From Opitutia bacterium UBA3151 (GTDB taxonomy: Bacteria; Verrucomicrobiota; Verrucomicrobiia; Opitutales; Seribacteraceae), in assembly GCA_002364975.1 (NCBI GenBank), contig DEYT01000085.1, positions 1 through 6,585 on the forward strand: a stretch of 6,585 nucleotides of DNA, written 5' to 3'. The position numbers and the translations under genes were made by a program. This document shows, one piece after another, positions 6,330 to 6,585 of this stretch (the stretch's first letter is position 1; every line of letters begins with the position of its first letter). The notes under the pieces are model-generated. The model saw only the letters and a program-made list of their open reading frames with translations. It was not told where the DNA came from and ran no database searches.

Positions 6330-6585
6330 TTTCCTTTTAAGTTGGCCATTTGAAGAGCAGATTGAGCAAATTCTCGACCACGATCAATGGATCCGGAAAT
6401 TCTTTCTTCTGCGGTTTGCCGGTCATCGGTTACGATGATTCCGTTAATGATTGGAGTATTGTGTTTGATCATCAAGGATTGAATGGCATTGCCTGCTGAT
6501 TCAGCAACTAGATGGTGGTGTGAGGTACTTCCCTTGATCACCACTCCAAGGCCAAGGAGACAAGAAAAGGATTTATTTTCTAACA
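6311..6585 (-). CDS. ribH: 6,7-dimethyl-8-ribityllumazine synthase, N-terminus outside window
   Basis: RibH condenses 5-amino-6-ribitylamino-uracil with dihydroxybutanone phosphate, the penultimate step of riboflavin synthesis, in a pentameric or icosahedral shell. The frame is open to the window edge; the 90 visible residues (from 6583) are the C-terminal part of a protein usually near 155. Seen are LGVVIKGSTSHHH (the family's ALGxVIRGxTxHF region), TPIINGIIVTDDRQTAEERI (the PVxFGVLTxxxxxQAxER region with its phosphate-binding Arg), and the closing helix [15 protein letters not shown]. The first His of SHHH aligns with the catalytic His88 of the B. subtilis enzyme. The residues after it are HHLV instead of the common F-[DE]-Y-V, which is odd but may be lineage-specific. 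A GTG at 6544 is only an internal valine codon. The gene overlaps the start of nusB by 19 bases, the familiar ribH-nusB order. Confidence 0.93.
   Translation of the reverse strand, partial: LENKSFSCLLGLGVVIKGSTSHHHLVAESAGNAIQSLMIKHNTPIINGIIVTDDRQTAEERISGSIDRGREFAQSALQMANLKGKWTTIS

Noticed and set aside
6311..6544. ribH as a 77-residue gene starting at GTG 6544
   Set aside because: The frame continues upstream to the window edge with RibH-like residues (LLGLGVVIKG), so the GTG is an internal valine.
1..6585. Search for a mobile, defence or CRISPR-like system
   Set aside because: No transposase, integrase, direct-repeat array, toxin-antitoxin pair or attachment-site duplication at the tmRNA 3' end is visible. 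That 3' end, a common integration site, lies just outside the window.

Overview
The window is ordinary bacterial chromosome carrying housekeeping genes. I see no phage, transposon, CRISPR array or defence cassette. The DNA is moderately AT-rich by eye. The mix of genes and the flavour of the proteins suggest a Gram-negative, possibly of the PVC group (Verrucomicrobiota is my best guess, held loosely). The pointers are a TonB/TolA-like periplasmic bridge, which implies an outer membrane, a UDP-glucose dehydrogenase strikingly like the animal enzyme, and a lumazine synthase with an unusual active-site loop. No marker in the window settles the taxonomy.

Layout from left to right. (1) Positions 1-361, minus strand: most of a transfer-messenger RNA (ssrA), missing only its last bases beyond the left edge. 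Its tag reading frame (GENNIVSFEPELEALAA) is readable, and a good sigma-70 type promoter lies just upstream. (2) Positions 492-2657, plus strand: polyphosphate kinase (ppk1), divergent from ssrA. The open frame extends back to position 207, but that part is antisense to the tmRNA and is not credible protein. (3) Positions 2598-3564, minus strand: a TonB/TolA-like protein followed 10 bases later by a 48-residue two-helix membrane protein, whose end overlaps the 3' end of ppk on the other strand. (4) Positions 3635-4423, minus strand: a membrane-anchored alpha/beta hydrolase of the ABHD17/FAM108 type. (5) Positions 4507-5871, plus strand: UDP-glucose 6-dehydrogenase, divergent from the hydrolase. 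(6) Positions 5868-6585, minus strand: nusB, preceded by and overlapping ribH, which runs off the right edge.

How the genes relate. ribH-nusB is a common bacterial pair and looks like one transcription unit here. The hydrolase, tonB-like gene and small membrane gene run in one direction with gaps of 70 and 10 bases and could share a transcript. ssrA/ppk and hydrolase/ugd are divergent pairs with compact promoter regions, while ppk/small ORF and ugd/nusB converge with overlapping ends. No functional pathway ties the whole window together. The themes are ribosome rescue, polyphosphate storage, envelope transport, nucleotide-sugar supply, transcription antitermination and riboflavin synthesis.

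There is no gene-free stretch longer than about 130 bases. The items most worth a second look are the small membrane ORF, the leader ORF overlapping the tonB-like start, the hairpin inside the tmRNA tag frame and the eukaryote-like ugd.
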